Below are positions 10,401-19,945 of a stretch of 64,000 nt of DNA, one piece after another. This DNA comes from Taibaiella soli. Its GTDB lineage: Bacteria; Bacteroidota; Bacteroidia; Chitinophagales; Chitinophagaceae. The stretch is taken from positions 21,535 through 85,534 of the forward strand of contig NZ_QKTW01000025.1 of assembly GCF_003236175.1 (NCBI RefSeq). The letters are read 5' to 3'. Positions within the stretch are counted from its first letter, which is position 1. Every line of letters begins with the position of its first letter. The translations under genes were made by a program, and so were the position numbers. The notes beneath the pieces are model-generated. The model saw only the letters and a list, made by a program, of their open reading frames with translations. It did no database searches and had not been told where the DNA came from.

Positions 10401-12137
10401 ACAGGTGGAGGTAATACCAGTCAACGTTATTTTATTGTTCGCAATCAATGCAGGTGCAGTGTTTCCGTCGCAGTAATAATAGTAGATACCATAAGCGGTT
10501 GCTGCAGAAGATACCGTAACCGTATTACCGGTTATCTCCAGCGCATCGTCGCAATAGCCGGTATATATAGAATAGAACGTACCGCCGGAAGTAGTACGCG
10601 TTACCGTGTTATTCCGCACTTTCAGATTGTCTGTATAATATGGATAGATGCCGTAGTAATAAACATTCGTCACTGTGTTGCTGTCAATTACACAACTATC
10701 AGTAAGTGCAGTTGTACCAGTGCCGCGGTAGTAGATACCATAATATCCGTTCGTAATTGTGTTGCCGATGATACGGTTTTTATCTCCTGTAACGGAAGCA
10801 TAAATGGCCCCAGTAGTTGTTGCTGTCGCTGTTGAAGGAATTGTAAAGACACATTTGCGTATTGTATTTTCAGCGGAAGTACCGTCCATCGTTACACAAT
10901 AACCATAAGTAGCACTTGCCGCAGCAAAGGTGATATTTTTCAGCGTTACGTACGACGAAGAGGAAAGTTTGAAAATGTAGTTGGCAGCCGTCGTGTTGGT
11001 ATAGCCAATGGTTACATTCGCAGCATTACCGGTAGCCGAGGTAAAAGTGATCGTGTTGACGGAACTTGCGCCGGAAATAGTATTTAACGCTACCTGTTCT
11101 GTATAAGTTCCGCTGTTTATATTCATCGTTACCGGACCACAAACGCCATAGTTATTCAATGCATTGACAGCCGCTGCTATTGTCGGATAATCAGCAGTAG
11201 CACCGCCTACCGTATAAACGCCATTTAGCGCCGCACCCATTGTACGACTCACAGTATCATCTGCGTTGTATCCGTCCGCCACATTGTTTGGCATAGTGGT
11301 CCATGCTTTGATCGTGTGTGTTGTATTACCGGTAAATGCCACGTTACCGAGCGTAACGATCGCAGTGTTTCCTCCGGCGCCGCCGAATGTATCAAGCAGA
11401 CTCGTATAGTTGACCTGCGTCTGCGCCACACCATCAACAGTCCACGATATTTTAACCGGTTGAATCTGATTTAATCCATAGTTGGCAATCTTCACTTTTA
11501 CGGGATAAGTACCCGCACAGAAATTATTAGGATCTGTTATTGCTACAGCAGCCGCGTTATTATTTACCGGCGGAATCCAATCAAAACCAAAATCCACCAG
11601 GCCCGTACCAGCACCTGTCGGAGCCGCACCTATACTGGTTCCCCACTCCCTGCGACTGCCACCACTGCTATTCTGTGGAACCGAAAAACTGGTGGTATAC
11701 GCGCTGTTAGCAGCATCAAATACAAGATTGGAAACACCATCATAAAAAAATGGGGTCTGTAGTGTAACTCCGATCCAACCATTTAATGCTACCGCTGATA
11801 TGGTGTAACTAGACGCAGAAAAAACCGTAGTCATCGGTGTAAACCATGCAGCTGAAGAAGTAGTCGTAGCAGTAGTTGTCCCCAGCCGAATCACAAAATT
11901 AGAAAGCGTGGTACTAGTAATAGCTGTTGCCGTTTTGATGTACACTTTGGTAATAAAACCTTGCTGCGGCGCAGTTGAAAAATCCGTCGGATAGTACAAC
12001 CACTGTACACGGTTCGTTGTGCTGCCAAAAGGGAAAACATTGGCGGAAGTGCCGCCTGTCACGGTATATTGCTGTGCATTGGCCGCCACCAGAGTCAGCA
12101 GCAATGACAACATAGAAAGAAATATCTTTTTTATCAT
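7449..12137 (-). CDS. Giant T9SS type A cargo protein with parallel beta-helix
   Basis: Read from the ATG at 12137, the product has 1562 residues and begins with a clear signal peptide (MIKKIFLSMLSLLLTLVAANA). Order of parts: a beta-sandwich region (~20-200); an adhesion-type domain with VKVKIANYGLNQI (~215-300, CARDB-like); a right-handed parallel beta-helix (~305-700) full of short Asn/Tyr/Gly turns such as IIGNTITNGYYGIYY and IRNNTVTRT; Ig-like/PKD-like repeats with TYQWQQSASP and YAYQWFKNGSAI (~780-1480); and a type A sorting domain with VYPNPVSDMIHIE at about 1495-1562. It should be exported by Sec and then T9SS and attached to the cell surface. The role is unknown; adhesion or polysaccharide binding is a reasonable guess. 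It lies 43 bp downstream of the type B cargo gene, probably the same operon. Confidence 0.85.
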   Translation of the reverse strand: MIKKIFLSMLSLLLTLVAANAQQYTVTGGTSANVFPFGSTTNRVQWLYYPTDFSTAPQQGFITKVYIKTATAITSTTLSNFVIRLGTTTATTTSSAAWFTPMTTVFSASSYTISAVALNGWIGVTLQTPFFYDGVSNLVFDAANSAYTTSFSVPQNSSGGSRREWGTSIGAAPTGAGTGLVDFGFDWIPPVNNNAAAVAITDPNNFCAGTYPVKVKIANYGLNQIQPVKISWTVDGVAQTQVNYTSLLDTFGGAGGNTAIVTLGNVAFTGNTTHTIKAWTTMPNNVADGYNADDTVSRTMGAALNGVYTVGGATADYPTIAAAVNALNNYGVCGPVTMNINSGTYTEQVALNTISGASSVNTITFTSATGNAANVTIGYTNTTAANYIFKLSSSSYVTLKNITFAAASATYGYCVTMDGTSAENTIRKCVFTIPSTATATTTGAIYASVTGDKNRIIGNTITNGYYGIYYRGTGTTALTDSCVIDSNTVTNVYYYGIYPYYTDNLKVRNNTVTRTTSGGTFYSIYTGYCDDALEITGNTVTVSSAATAYGIYYYYCDGNTAPALIANNKITLTGITSTCYGLQPYYSNYTTNTMTTIKNNIVSVGGSSTVYGLRNYYSGNIDILNNTFYSNSTGSTNYAGYIYNSSATYTNVNVYNNIFYSAGTTGYPLAVYMVIPGVDVNYNNVYGGGTNLFYMASPAASYTTLNAWRAATGFDRYSISYRPGFTSTTNLAPNPADTASWSLNGHGVQVAGNNVDMNGNARPVLTTAGVPDIGPYEFTPTVAPPAAIATPAAPAAGTAQVYTFGQDTVAVLTWASGTVPSVLKLRQYAGTLPPSFPAGSFMYFYDSLQATGTATGYKSEIYYKPSWVGSVTLENALHLTEKVGGQAWNTFTTPGSVDVNRKIVNAPTVTGFGLQTARMENCNGQPVATVVSTPAFATPRCVGDTIWLSASDPNNAAGMTYQWQQSASPLGPWMSIAGAHSLNYITPALTDTTYYRVIDTCQFSNLYTTGTVFMVPVFNPAINGITVTPRCGPGTAVLEVAPMSGVVMRWFDLPTATMPIDTGNTYTTPFLYNSTTYYVAAASSGTPVQTVGSLVPVNATTGNNGFSDVGLMFTAYAPFILQSVDVYPQGSVGSGTITIALKNSAGTVLQSATASVNVTAAPGIANTVPLNFSIQPGTNYRLVVTSATGMTYLNRDYNTGFTYPYTIPNLVSITSAYTGGASSSYYYYFYKWKIGGGGCEAQHIAVPVNIIPAPAVHFTPDTPGVCLGQTVNLSATSTNSGYSYYWDPIGQTGGTVALTPNVTTQYYLQAHDTSGGINNGCASYDTVTVQVNQVPFAIVSANNPLNFCSGDSVLLKAFTDTAYAYQWFKNGSAISGATDSMLMINEDGSYTVKVSEGVCAVSSTPQQISVFPLPQPVVTANVQGILQTGSYAAYQWLKGTQIIAGATGYAYTPAATGQYYVVVTDANGCTNKSLVYDVWPTMIPEVNANENVKVYPNPVSDMIHIEMPAATKAILYTVDGREIFSGQDVHWINVSSYATGLYILQLYSNDGTLIRQTKIMKQ

Positions 12138-12180
12138 GGTAGTTTTTTTGAAAATTGTTTCTGAAAACAACAGTGGCGAA

Positions 12181-15100
12181 TTATCGCACAAGCGTCACAT
12201 CACCTTTATATACTTGTGACATACCATCTGGTGACGCTATCCTGATGATGTAATTGTATACACCGACTTCCTGGTCTTTACCATTCAGTTTACCATCCCA
12301 GCCTTTGTTCGTACCATCATCTTTGTATACTTCCATGCCCCAGCGATTAAATATGCGAAACTCCTGCACCTTGCGGAATGTGAGATTTACGATATGGAAC
12401 ACATCATTTCGGCCATCATTATTTGGTGTAAATGCATTCGGTATCATCAGCGGATCTGAATAATCGACACTTACTCTTACCGTATCATAACTCAGACAAT
12501 TCGTGTTGCTATCCGTCATCCCGATCACATTGTAAAACATCGGCTCTACAGCGAGCACCACAGGGTTTGACAACAACGGATCGCTCAGATATTGCTGCGG
12601 CTGCCAGTAATATTTATCAGCGCCGGTGGCACGCAGCTGCACATACGTTCCATACTTCACAATGGTGTCTGAGGTCAGTATTTTCAATGGAGGATATGGT
12701 GTCGTTTTCACGTAAACACTAAATGTATCAAGACATCCATGATCTGTTGTTACCAGATAATACTGCGTGTGTCTCGACGGTTTCGCAATGGCGGTATCAC
12801 AAGTGGCGCAGCTGAGTGAAATAGGTGTCGCGAAAGCATCCTGATACCACTGATATTGCGGCGCATTCCTTGCAATCAATTCCAGGGTTGTCCCCAGACA
12901 GATATTTGTGTCTGTCGTCAGCAATTCCGGAGCCGGCACATAAACATTGAGTGTATCAGATACCACACAGCCAAAGCGGTTGACAGTATGCACGTAGACA
13001 TTATTCGAAGCAGAAATATAAGCCTCTGGCGATTTCACATTCCCACTTGGTTCATAAACCGCATGATCCCATTTATAGCTCCAGTCTTCAGATTCCGGCG
13101 CCTGGTAATATTCAAACTGCATTACCGGCAATTGATTCTGCGCTACCGGTGTTGTACCGACGCCACCATTGCAGATACTTCCTGTATTGCTGAAACTATA
13201 TAATGTGGCCGCATAAGAGGTATTGGCGTAGTAGCAGTCGGCCATATTCACGTTGGCGGGATTACTGTAACAAATGTCTATGATAAGATTCTGCGTAGTG
13301 TCCCAGTTATAAAGTATCGGAAAATCGAAAGACACAAAACCGCCGGGAGCAGGAATGTTGACTGTTGCGGCGCTGTTATAAACAGGTATCATACCATTTT
13401 CAAAACCGTTGTTCTGACTCAGCTCACTTTGCGTAGTACACTTCAGCGCAATTTTTACATTGCTCACAGAAGAACCGATTCCCGAAAGATATTTAAAAGC
13501 AATTCCTTTGATCGTACCCGAAAACATACCGGCCTTCTTCATGTCTGATGCCTTCACCAGATACTGATGCCTGGCCGAAATCCTGTTCCCGATAATTGGT
13601 GACGCCAGCGAACCGTTATTATTTTGCTCAGGAACAAGATAGGGCTTAACCTCCACGTCCACTACCGGAGTTGTAGGAACGGACGGAGCGATGGTACAGG
13701 CCAGGTTTTTAAAAGGTTTCTGTCCCGTCACGTCAGCTTGCAATTGCAACATGCCGGGCCGGCACAACACAATAGAATCGCCTTGCGTAATGGTAATGGC
13801 CGTGCTGCGATCTACAGCTACAGAAACGGTATCAGTATTCGCACACCCAAGTACCGTGGTGGAACTTGCGTAGTAAACAGTGTTTACATCAGGCGTTGCA
13901 ATCGGAGATGCGCAGGTAATACAGCTAAGTGTGGTGATAGCAGCATTGTTGCCCAGCACATGCCAGGTAATGTTGGCTGCCCCACTCGATGCCAATTGCA
14001 CACTGGCACCGGGACATACTGACGCGCTCGCCTTTGTAACAGTAGCAGGCCGTACATTAATTGGTATGGTAAATGTCTGCGACATCAGAATACCCGGAGG
14101 CAGACAGGTGGAATCTTTAATCGTAATGGTGAGCGATTTTAAACCCGTATCATTGGTGTTAGGTGTCCATGAAAAACAACCTGTAATACTGCCGGTAGCC
14201 TGCCCCGTATAGGTTACGGTAGCGCCGGGAGTTGCAATCGCATGATTATCGCTTGCAACCAGCACGGGGTTAGCAGAAGTGGACGTAGCATTAAAACAGA
14301 ACGAAATGGAACCATTGGCACAAGTCTGCAATACACCGGCATTATCCAGCGTAGCGCCCTGAATGGAACTGGTAATTGTAGCGAGTGTAGGTTGCACACT
14401 ATTACATGAGATAACCTGTATCTGCATATCACGCACAATTGTTGCCAGCAGCAGACCATGCCTGTATTTTTTTACCTTAACAGCAAGCGCCCATGCACCT
14501 TGAATGGAAGGTGTAAAATTCATCTGACCACTTACCGGACTCATCACAAAAGTATTGCTGCTTGCAAATGGATTATTGGTAAGGTTGTATGGCGCATTCA
14601 ATATAGAAGTGACATTACTGGCGTTGGCAGCGCATCCAGGTGCAGCACGTGGTGAAACCAGTTCGAAAGCCAGAGAATCGGAATTAGGATCTACCGCACC
14701 ATTATTATAAGCATATGGTTGATTAATGCAAACATACGGCACCGGCAATACGGAGAATACCGGAGATGAATAGCCCTGATACGCAGTATTATCAAGCGTT
14801 GCGTCTACATAAAAATTTGGCTGACCTGTATAATTCAAAGCACCGTTGCGTGCACTGAGGTAGGTATAAAATGTCCAGTTGCTGCGCGCGGGCAATGTAA
14901 AGTTTGCGGTGTAAATATGTTCTCTGTAACCTGGCAACGCACTGGTGGTCTGCGTGCAGGTAGTAGGAAATCCCGGGCAACCCGGCGAGACCTCTGTGGG
15001 CGTGTTTGTGAGTGTAAGCTGAAAGCTGCCACTTCTTGTTCCGTCTGCGTTATAATAACAGATGGTCGTTGGCCCGCTGGTAAGTGTACTACTGCAATCG

Positions 15101-15243
15101 CGGTAAAAATGCAGTGTAAATTTGTAGGTTGAATCACTGACCCATTCGTAGGTAATTTCTCCACCGGCACAGTGACTGGCGCGGGCTGGCGAGATACCGA
15201 AGAACAGAACGGCAATCAGGGTGGCAAGTAAATAACGGCACAT
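12181..15243 (-). CDS. Giant secreted protein with gliding-associated (type B) C-terminal domain
   Basis: 1020 residues. A signal peptide (residues 1-22, ending ARAS) is followed by an N-terminal region HCAGGEITYEWVSDSTYKF, common in large Bacteroidetes surface proteins of this class. Next come Ig-like and Cys-rich repeats (GCANTDTVSV, SCATCDTAIAKPS, the latter type occurring twice), and finally NAFTPNNDGRNDVFHI ... FNRWGMEVYKDDG ... GVYNYIIRI near residues 930-1020. That last block is the gliding-motility-associated C-terminal (type B) sorting domain. Type B proteins usually need a PorP/SprF partner, and none is encoded nearby. It is the first gene of a two-gene unit with the beta-helix protein. 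Function is probably surface adhesion; unproven. Confidence 0.87.
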   Translation of the reverse strand: MCRYLLATLIAVLFFGISPARASHCAGGEITYEWVSDSTYKFTLHFYRDCSSTLTSGPTTICYYNADGTRSGSFQLTLTNTPTEVSPGCPGFPTTCTQTTSALPGYREHIYTANFTLPARSNWTFYTYLSARNGALNYTGQPNFYVDATLDNTAYQGYSSPVFSVLPVPYVCINQPYAYNNGAVDPNSDSLAFELVSPRAAPGCAANASNVTSILNAPYNLTNNPFASSNTFVMSPVSGQMNFTPSIQGAWALAVKVKKYRHGLLLATIVRDMQIQVISCNSVQPTLATITSSIQGATLDNAGVLQTCANGSISFCFNATSTSANPVLVASDNHAIATPGATVTYTGQATGSITGCFSWTPNTNDTGLKSLTITIKDSTCLPPGILMSQTFTIPINVRPATVTKASASVCPGASVQLASSGAANITWHVLGNNAAITTLSCITCASPIATPDVNTVYYASSTTVLGCANTDTVSVAVDRSTAITITQGDSIVLCRPGMLQLQADVTGQKPFKNLACTIAPSVPTTPVVDVEVKPYLVPEQNNNGSLASPIIGNRISARHQYLVKASDMKKAGMFSGTIKGIAFKYLSGIGSSVSNVKIALKCTTQSELSQNNGFENGMIPVYNSAATVNIPAPGGFVSFDFPILYNWDTTQNLIIDICYSNPANVNMADCYYANTSYAATLYSFSNTGSICNGGVGTTPVAQNQLPVMQFEYYQAPESEDWSYKWDHAVYEPSGNVKSPEAYISASNNVYVHTVNRFGCVVSDTLNVYVPAPELLTTDTNICLGTTLELIARNAPQYQWYQDAFATPISLSCATCDTAIAKPSRHTQYYLVTTDHGCLDTFSVYVKTTPYPPLKILTSDTIVKYGTYVQLRATGADKYYWQPQQYLSDPLLSNPVVLAVEPMFYNVIGMTDSNTNCLSYDTVRVSVDYSDPLMIPNAFTPNNDGRNDVFHIVNLTFRKVQEFRIFNRWGMEVYKDDGTNKGWDGKLNGKDQEVGVYNYIIRIASPDGMSQVYKGDVTLVR

Positions 15244-15574
15244 AGATCTTAATTATTGGTTTTTATTACAAACAATAGGTTTCCTTCATGGGCATTTGCT
15301 AAAAGCAGATACACATGCAGCTATCTTTCCAGAAATTGCTTTTGTATGTAACGGGTGATTATTCGATAGTGGGAAACACTTATCAGGGCCGTCGGTGTGG
15401 GTTTACTGTGGATACTGAAAATCTTCCGGGGTAGTGATAATTTCTACCACAACCGTAGATTACCGGTATGCTCAAATATAAAAAAGCGGGGGCAGCTTTT
15501 GATAGTCATTTAGAATCCGGCGCTATGTTCGGAAAAAAATGCAAAAAACGAATAGAATATGGATGCAGCACAAA
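15244..15574. other. Intergenic region between response regulator and T9SS unit
   Basis: No gene seen. It holds the upstream region of the giant cargo gene and the end of the LytTR gene. A small hairpin (15482-15487 with 15495-15500, AAAAGC/GCTTTT), followed on the minus strand by T residues, may end the LytTR transcript. Confidence 0.35.
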
Positions 15575-16321
15575 TCACCGGCTGAACTCGAGAAATGCGC
15601 GCAGCAATTCTTCTTTCTTTCGCCTCGAAACCTGTATCTGCGAATTATCAGACATCTCCAGCCATCCACCATCGTTGCGATAATAATTCACCACATGATT
15701 CAGATTAATCAGATGCGATTGATGCACACGGATAAAACAATCATTTTTAAGTTGCTCTTCTAATCTGCCGATTGTTATCGCACAAAGAATCTTGGTACCA
15801 TTAGCCAGAAACAACTCACTGTAATTGTTGGTTGATTTTATATGTACGACCTCATCAATGTCTACGAATTTGATACCTCCTTCAAATGGTATCCGCATTT
15901 TTCTGCTTTTGGCTATCGCGGCTTGCGTAAAAGCTTGTGGCATCACTACACTACCAGCGTCTTTTCTCTTTTCATGAACCTTGCGTATCGCCACTTCAAG
16001 CTCTTCATGATCAATTGGCTTCAGCAGATAATCCATAGCCTGCTCCTTTAATGCCCGCAATGCATAATCGTCATAAGCCGTCACGAATATGATATCAAAT
16101 TTCCGTTCAGGAAATTCATGCAGCAGCTCAAAACCAAGGCATCCCTGAAGCTCTACATCCATAAAGACGATATCAGGTTCTGTTTCGCGGATCAGCGCCG
16201 CTGCCGTTTCCGGTTCACCTGTGTTGCCTGCCACCTGCACACTACTGCAGTATTCCGCAAGCATCAGTTCTAGATTAAGCCTGCTTTTAGGCTCGTCGTC
16301 AACAATAATTGCCTTCATCAT
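15575..16321 (-). CDS. LytTR-family response regulator
   Basis: 248 residues. The N-terminal receiver domain (about 2-120) carries the acidic pair D8-D9, the phosphoacceptor D55 in IVFMDVELQG, the switch residue in FVTAYDDYA and the lysine in YLLKPID. The C-terminal LytTR DNA-binding domain (about 145-246) has the signature INLNHVVNYYRNDGGWLEMSD and ends in basic RRKKEELL. It would be phosphorylated by the kinase encoded just upstream; the two genes overlap by 23 bp, so they are translationally coupled. The neighbouring T9SS cargo genes are candidate targets, by proximity only. Two ATGs in a row (16321, 16318) are possible starts. Confidence 0.92.
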   Translation of the reverse strand: MMKAIIVDDEPKSRLNLELMLAEYCSSVQVAGNTGEPETAAALIRETEPDIVFMDVELQGCLGFELLHEFPERKFDIIFVTAYDDYALRALKEQAMDYLLKPIDHEELEVAIRKVHEKRKDAGSVVMPQAFTQAAIAKSRKMRIPFEGGIKFVDIDEVVHIKSTNNYSELFLANGTKILCAITIGRLEEQLKNDCFIRVHQSHLINLNHVVNYYRNDGGWLEMSDNSQIQVSRRKKEELLRAFLEFSR

Positions 16322-18959
16322 GTTTGTGTTTTTTTCGCTGAAACGCCAGCGGTACGGTAATAGTCACCAGCGTTCCAGTTGCGTTGCCCGAAGCATCGGT
16401 TTTATCCGTGATTTCCAGCGCAACACTGTTATGGTTTATTTTGTTCAGTACTTCCATTCTTTCAGCCGAAAGTCGCATTCCCCAGGATTTCCGGTATTCT
16501 CGCCCGGCATCTTTAGACTGGCCGGCAGCCGCTCGTCCCACACCATTGTCTTCAATGGTACACACCAGACGGTCTCCTTGCGCTTCAAAATGTATTTGCA
16601 ATAAGCCAGCTTCTTTTTTGCCGAGCAAACCATGATTGATTGCATTTTCTACAAATGGCTGCGTCAGCATCGATGGAAAATAAGCTTGCTGTACCTCCGC
16701 AAATTTGTTGCTGGAAATAGTGTAGTTAAACCGATTTTCAAAACGCAGTTTCTCCAGCGCACAATACAAAGACAGCATCTCCATTTCGTGCTGCACCGTT
16801 GTAAATGGCTGCCGCGATGCATCCAGAAACATTCGCATAAGCCGCGAAACTTTCACCAGGTACTCATTTGCCCTTTTACGATCCATCACATTGATGTACA
16901 TCTGAATCGAATTAAGCACATTGAATATGAAATGTGGATTCAATTGCGACTGCAATAATCGCAGCTCCATATCAGCGATTTGTCGCACCGTTTCTTCCCG
17001 CTTTTGTGTTTCCTTTTTTATGATCTGCACTCTCCGCATGGCAATAATAATTACAACACCGGCAAAGAATAATGCAGCCAGACCATAGAACCACCAGGTT
17101 TTCCAGAATGGAGGTCTGATAAAAAAACGGATCGTGTGCGGCAAGCCGCCATCTGTCTTTACTTCAAACTTATAACTGCCTGGAGCCAGCCCTGCAAAGT
17201 CTATCGTATTTTCTGTCGTTGTTCGCCAAAGCGTATCCGTCTGATCACTTAGCATCCGGTACCAATACCGCACATGCCCATTGCTGCTATAACAGATTCC
17301 CGAAAAACTTACAGAGATATCATCATCAAGATAACTCAGTGTATAACTGTCAGACACCGGATATTCATTATAGCGCACTTTTACTTTTGTAAAAAAAAGC
17401 GGTATCACCTGCTGCCGCGGCAAATCCGCAAAAACGCAGAGCCCTTCTGAGGTGGCTGCATATACGGTATCATTCTTTACGCACACATCATTCACCGTGT
17501 TTACAGCAAGACCAGAACCGGCAGTGTATGTGTAAATATTTTCAATCGCTATACTGTCGCCATATTGCTTGTAACGTATTTTACAAAGCCCTTTATAAGT
17601 GGCAATCCACGCATTTTCATGCAACTCGTCAATGTATATTTTACGAACGATATCACACGCCAGTCCATTATTTTCACTGATGCTCAAAATCCGGCCATTG
17701 GGTTGTATCACTGCGAGGCCATATGAATTACTGGCTACCCACAATGCGCCACCCGCTGTACCTGCAATACAAGAAATCACATTATGCAGTATTTTATCGT
17801 CCGTGTGATAAGTAGAACTTGTATCCTGCGCATCGTCAAGCATGTGCAATCCATCCAATGCGCCAAACCAGATACGCCCTTTCCGATCAATAAAAGTTGC
17901 CGTGATCCTTCGATTAAATTCAGTGATTACTTTCTGCCGGACATTATCCCATATTGTGAGTAATCCATGACCACCCAATGCGTAAATAGTACCGTCTGCT
18001 GATTCTGCAAATGATTTGGTAAGCGCGCCGATTTCTCCAGGCGGCAGACCAGGCCAGCGATGCAGATTGTAATAGTTCCGAGAGTCGGAGGTCAGCATAC
18101 CTGCATCCGTAATTACCATCAGGCGATCATCATGGGAGCGATCAATACTTCTTACGCTGCAGTAAATATGTTTTTCAATATCGAGATTAATGTTACGCGC
18201 TACTTTACCATGCTCAATTACATCGATATAGCCTTTATCGTTACCCGCAAAAATGCGCCCATCACGATCTGCGTACACCGACAGAATATTATCTGAAGAC
18301 AGCCCTGCAGCCGTATTGTATATGATACCTGAGCTTTTCAATTCACAGTACACCCCATCATGCCCCGATGCATACCATTTATTTCCCTGATGATCGCAAC
18401 AAACATCATAGATACTGACGCCTGTAAGTAAACTATCCCGCAGCACGCTATCCTGCGAAAAAATATAGATCCCGTTTTCCGTAGCATAATACAATTCATC
18501 CGCTACAACGCGGATATGATAAACATTAAACGTCTGATGTATCGGCTGGATTTTGGGAACATGTTTATGCCTGCCCCAGAAGCTCAGTGGCGTGTGCGTT
18601 TTTATGGCGGTATCATTCTTATCTGAAATTATTCTCTGCCGGCGGGAATCGTAATACGAGACTACTTTATTAAAAGCACCCAGCCATATTCTGTTCTGGC
18701 TGTCTACACGCATGTACAATATTTCATTATCCGGCAAACCATCTCGTACAGTAAAATTGGTAAAACTCTGACCGTCAAACCGCGATAAACCAGCATCTGT
18801 AGCAAACCACATAAAACCATTCAAATCTTCGACCGCCTGATAGACAGTCGTTGACGGCAAACCGTTGGACGGAAGGAACTGCATTATTTTATGGTAACGA
18901 CCAAAACACGGAACCGCAATCAGCGACAACAACACAAAAAATATCCTCTTCAAGGGCAT
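16299..18959 (-). CDS. LytS-type sensor histidine kinase with Reg_prop propeller
   Basis: 886 residues. A signal peptide (1-20) is followed by a periplasmic region of two-component-regulator propeller repeats (about 25-540; repeats of the type GFMWFATDAGLSRFDG and GRIWFGALDGLHML), a Y_Y_Y domain (about 550-615, ending LAPGSYKFEVKTDG) and one transmembrane helix (about 622-642). A coiled linker leads to the His_kinase domain, with phosphoacceptor H676 in LNPHFIFNVLN, and an ATPase domain with the N-box QPFVENAINHG and DNGVGRAAAG. It resembles hybrid sensors of Bacteroides glycan regulators, but the regulator domain is a separate LytTR protein encoded by the overlapping next gene. The signal sensed is unknown. 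Confidence 0.92.
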   Translation of the reverse strand: MPLKRIFFVLLSLIAVPCFGRYHKIMQFLPSNGLPSTTVYQAVEDLNGFMWFATDAGLSRFDGQSFTNFTVRDGLPDNEILYMRVDSQNRIWLGAFNKVVSYYDSRRQRIISDKNDTAIKTHTPLSFWGRHKHVPKIQPIHQTFNVYHIRVVADELYYATENGIYIFSQDSVLRDSLLTGVSIYDVCCDHQGNKWYASGHDGVYCELKSSGIIYNTAAGLSSDNILSVYADRDGRIFAGNDKGYIDVIEHGKVARNINLDIEKHIYCSVRSIDRSHDDRLMVITDAGMLTSDSRNYYNLHRWPGLPPGEIGALTKSFAESADGTIYALGGHGLLTIWDNVRQKVITEFNRRITATFIDRKGRIWFGALDGLHMLDDAQDTSSTYHTDDKILHNVISCIAGTAGGALWVASNSYGLAVIQPNGRILSISENNGLACDIVRKIYIDELHENAWIATYKGLCKIRYKQYGDSIAIENIYTYTAGSGLAVNTVNDVCVKNDTVYAATSEGLCVFADLPRQQVIPLFFTKVKVRYNEYPVSDSYTLSYLDDDISVSFSGICYSSNGHVRYWYRMLSDQTDTLWRTTTENTIDFAGLAPGSYKFEVKTDGGLPHTIRFFIRPPFWKTWWFYGLAALFFAGVVIIIAMRRVQIIKKETQKREETVRQIADMELRLLQSQLNPHFIFNVLNSIQMYINVMDRKRANEYLVKVSRLMRMFLDASRQPFTTVQHEMEMLSLYCALEKLRFENRFNYTISSNKFAEVQQAYFPSMLTQPFVENAINHGLLGKKEAGLLQIHFEAQGDRLVCTIEDNGVGRAAAGQSKDAGREYRKSWGMRLSAERMEVLNKINHNSVALEITDKTDASGNATGTLVTITVPLAFQRKKHKHDEGNYC

Positions 18960-19669
18960 GCGGAAAATTTGATAGCATTGATACAGACAGGTAAACGAAA
19001 TTCAGTCGTGAAGAATATGTAAAATGTTTGAATCAAATACCAGTACTATTTAAGTTTCCTGCCTTGAAAAAATGCAAGACTTGAGAAAAAAATTAACGAT
19101 AAAACAATCCCCCAACATTGTTACTACTCATCAAGAGTAGGGTTTGGATAAGCGCTAAGTTATAACAAACCCTTGACAGATGCGAGTTCCAAAGACCGCC
19201 TTCGATGGTGACCGTTAATTTTTACAGTTTTAGTTTTCATTGCTCTTGGTGGTGATTGGATTAAATATAAAGAAGCGTGCTACCCAACCAAATAATATTT
19301 AGAATTCGGCCGCAAATGAAAACTATCGAATCAATTTAGCCTAGAATTCGGAAAGTATCATTACCGAGGTGTATGCAAAAAATAACTTGTAAACTGTCAC
19401 CTGCGCGCTGTGGTATCGCATATTCAGCGAAAAAGCAATTTACTCTTCTCCCAAAAGGGAAATATCTGTTTTTCCTTTACATGCTCCGAAGAAGCATACC
19501 GGCAAGAAAACGGAATAAATATTACCCATCACATTTATACAAACTCGATTCTAGGTCAAAAAACATCGATACTGCGCCGCGCAATTCTCCTCGCATTTTT
19601 ACAACTAAACGACGACAAACCAACCAGTCTGTAAAATCCAACCAACAAAAAGCTACCTATCCTTACAAT
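18960..19669. other. Gene-free region left of the truncated response regulator
   Basis: No gene supported. An open frame from 19373 runs into the regulator fragment but has no meaningful residues before the methionine at 19670. Small features: a CTACTC/GAGTAG hairpin and an AGGGTTTG/CAAACCCT pair near 19130-19172. The region likely includes the upstream sequence of the LytS-type kinase gene. Confidence 0.4.
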
Positions 19670-19945
19670 ATGCCCAATGTATTATTGATAGAAGACGATG
19701 AGCGTATAACATCATTAATTGTCCGAAGCCTGCAAGAGCAGGAGTTTACGGTAATGCAGGCTTTTGACGGTGTCATGGGTAAAAAATTAGCAATTGCCAA
19801 CAATTACGACATCATCATATCAGATATTATTTTGCCGCAACTGAATGGCCTTGACCTCTGCAAAGAATCCCCGATGTCTGCTATTCCTAAGCTCTGCGTA
19901 TGCAGGGCTTTTTTATTAATAGTACCATTTGTTTGCAGCGTATAA
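19670..19945 (+). pseudogene. Truncated receiver domain of a response regulator
   Basis: From the ATG at 19670 the first ~65 residues are a normal receiver half: MPNVLLIEDDERITSLIV, the acidic E8-D9-D10 cluster, phosphoacceptor D52 in IIISDIILPQLNGLDLCK. Then the sequence turns into unrelated residues and stops at 19945. The second half of the receiver (switch Thr/Ser, conserved Lys) and the OmpR-type output domain expected for this subfamily are missing. The break falls at a hairpin (19889-19910). The 3' part has probably been lost by recombination at the left side of the type VI cassette. Not expected to work as a regulator. Confidence 0.7.
19889..19917 (+). terminator. Terminator-like hairpin after the regulator fragment
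   Basis: A short stem (AGCTCTGC paired with GCAGGGCT, one G-T pair) is followed by TTTTTTATT. It sits at the point where receiver homology ends. Confidence 0.5.

Noticed and set aside
19373..19669. N-terminal extension of the receiver fragment
   Set aside because: About 99 basic residues without any pattern precede MPNVLLIEDD; the true start is the ATG at 19670.
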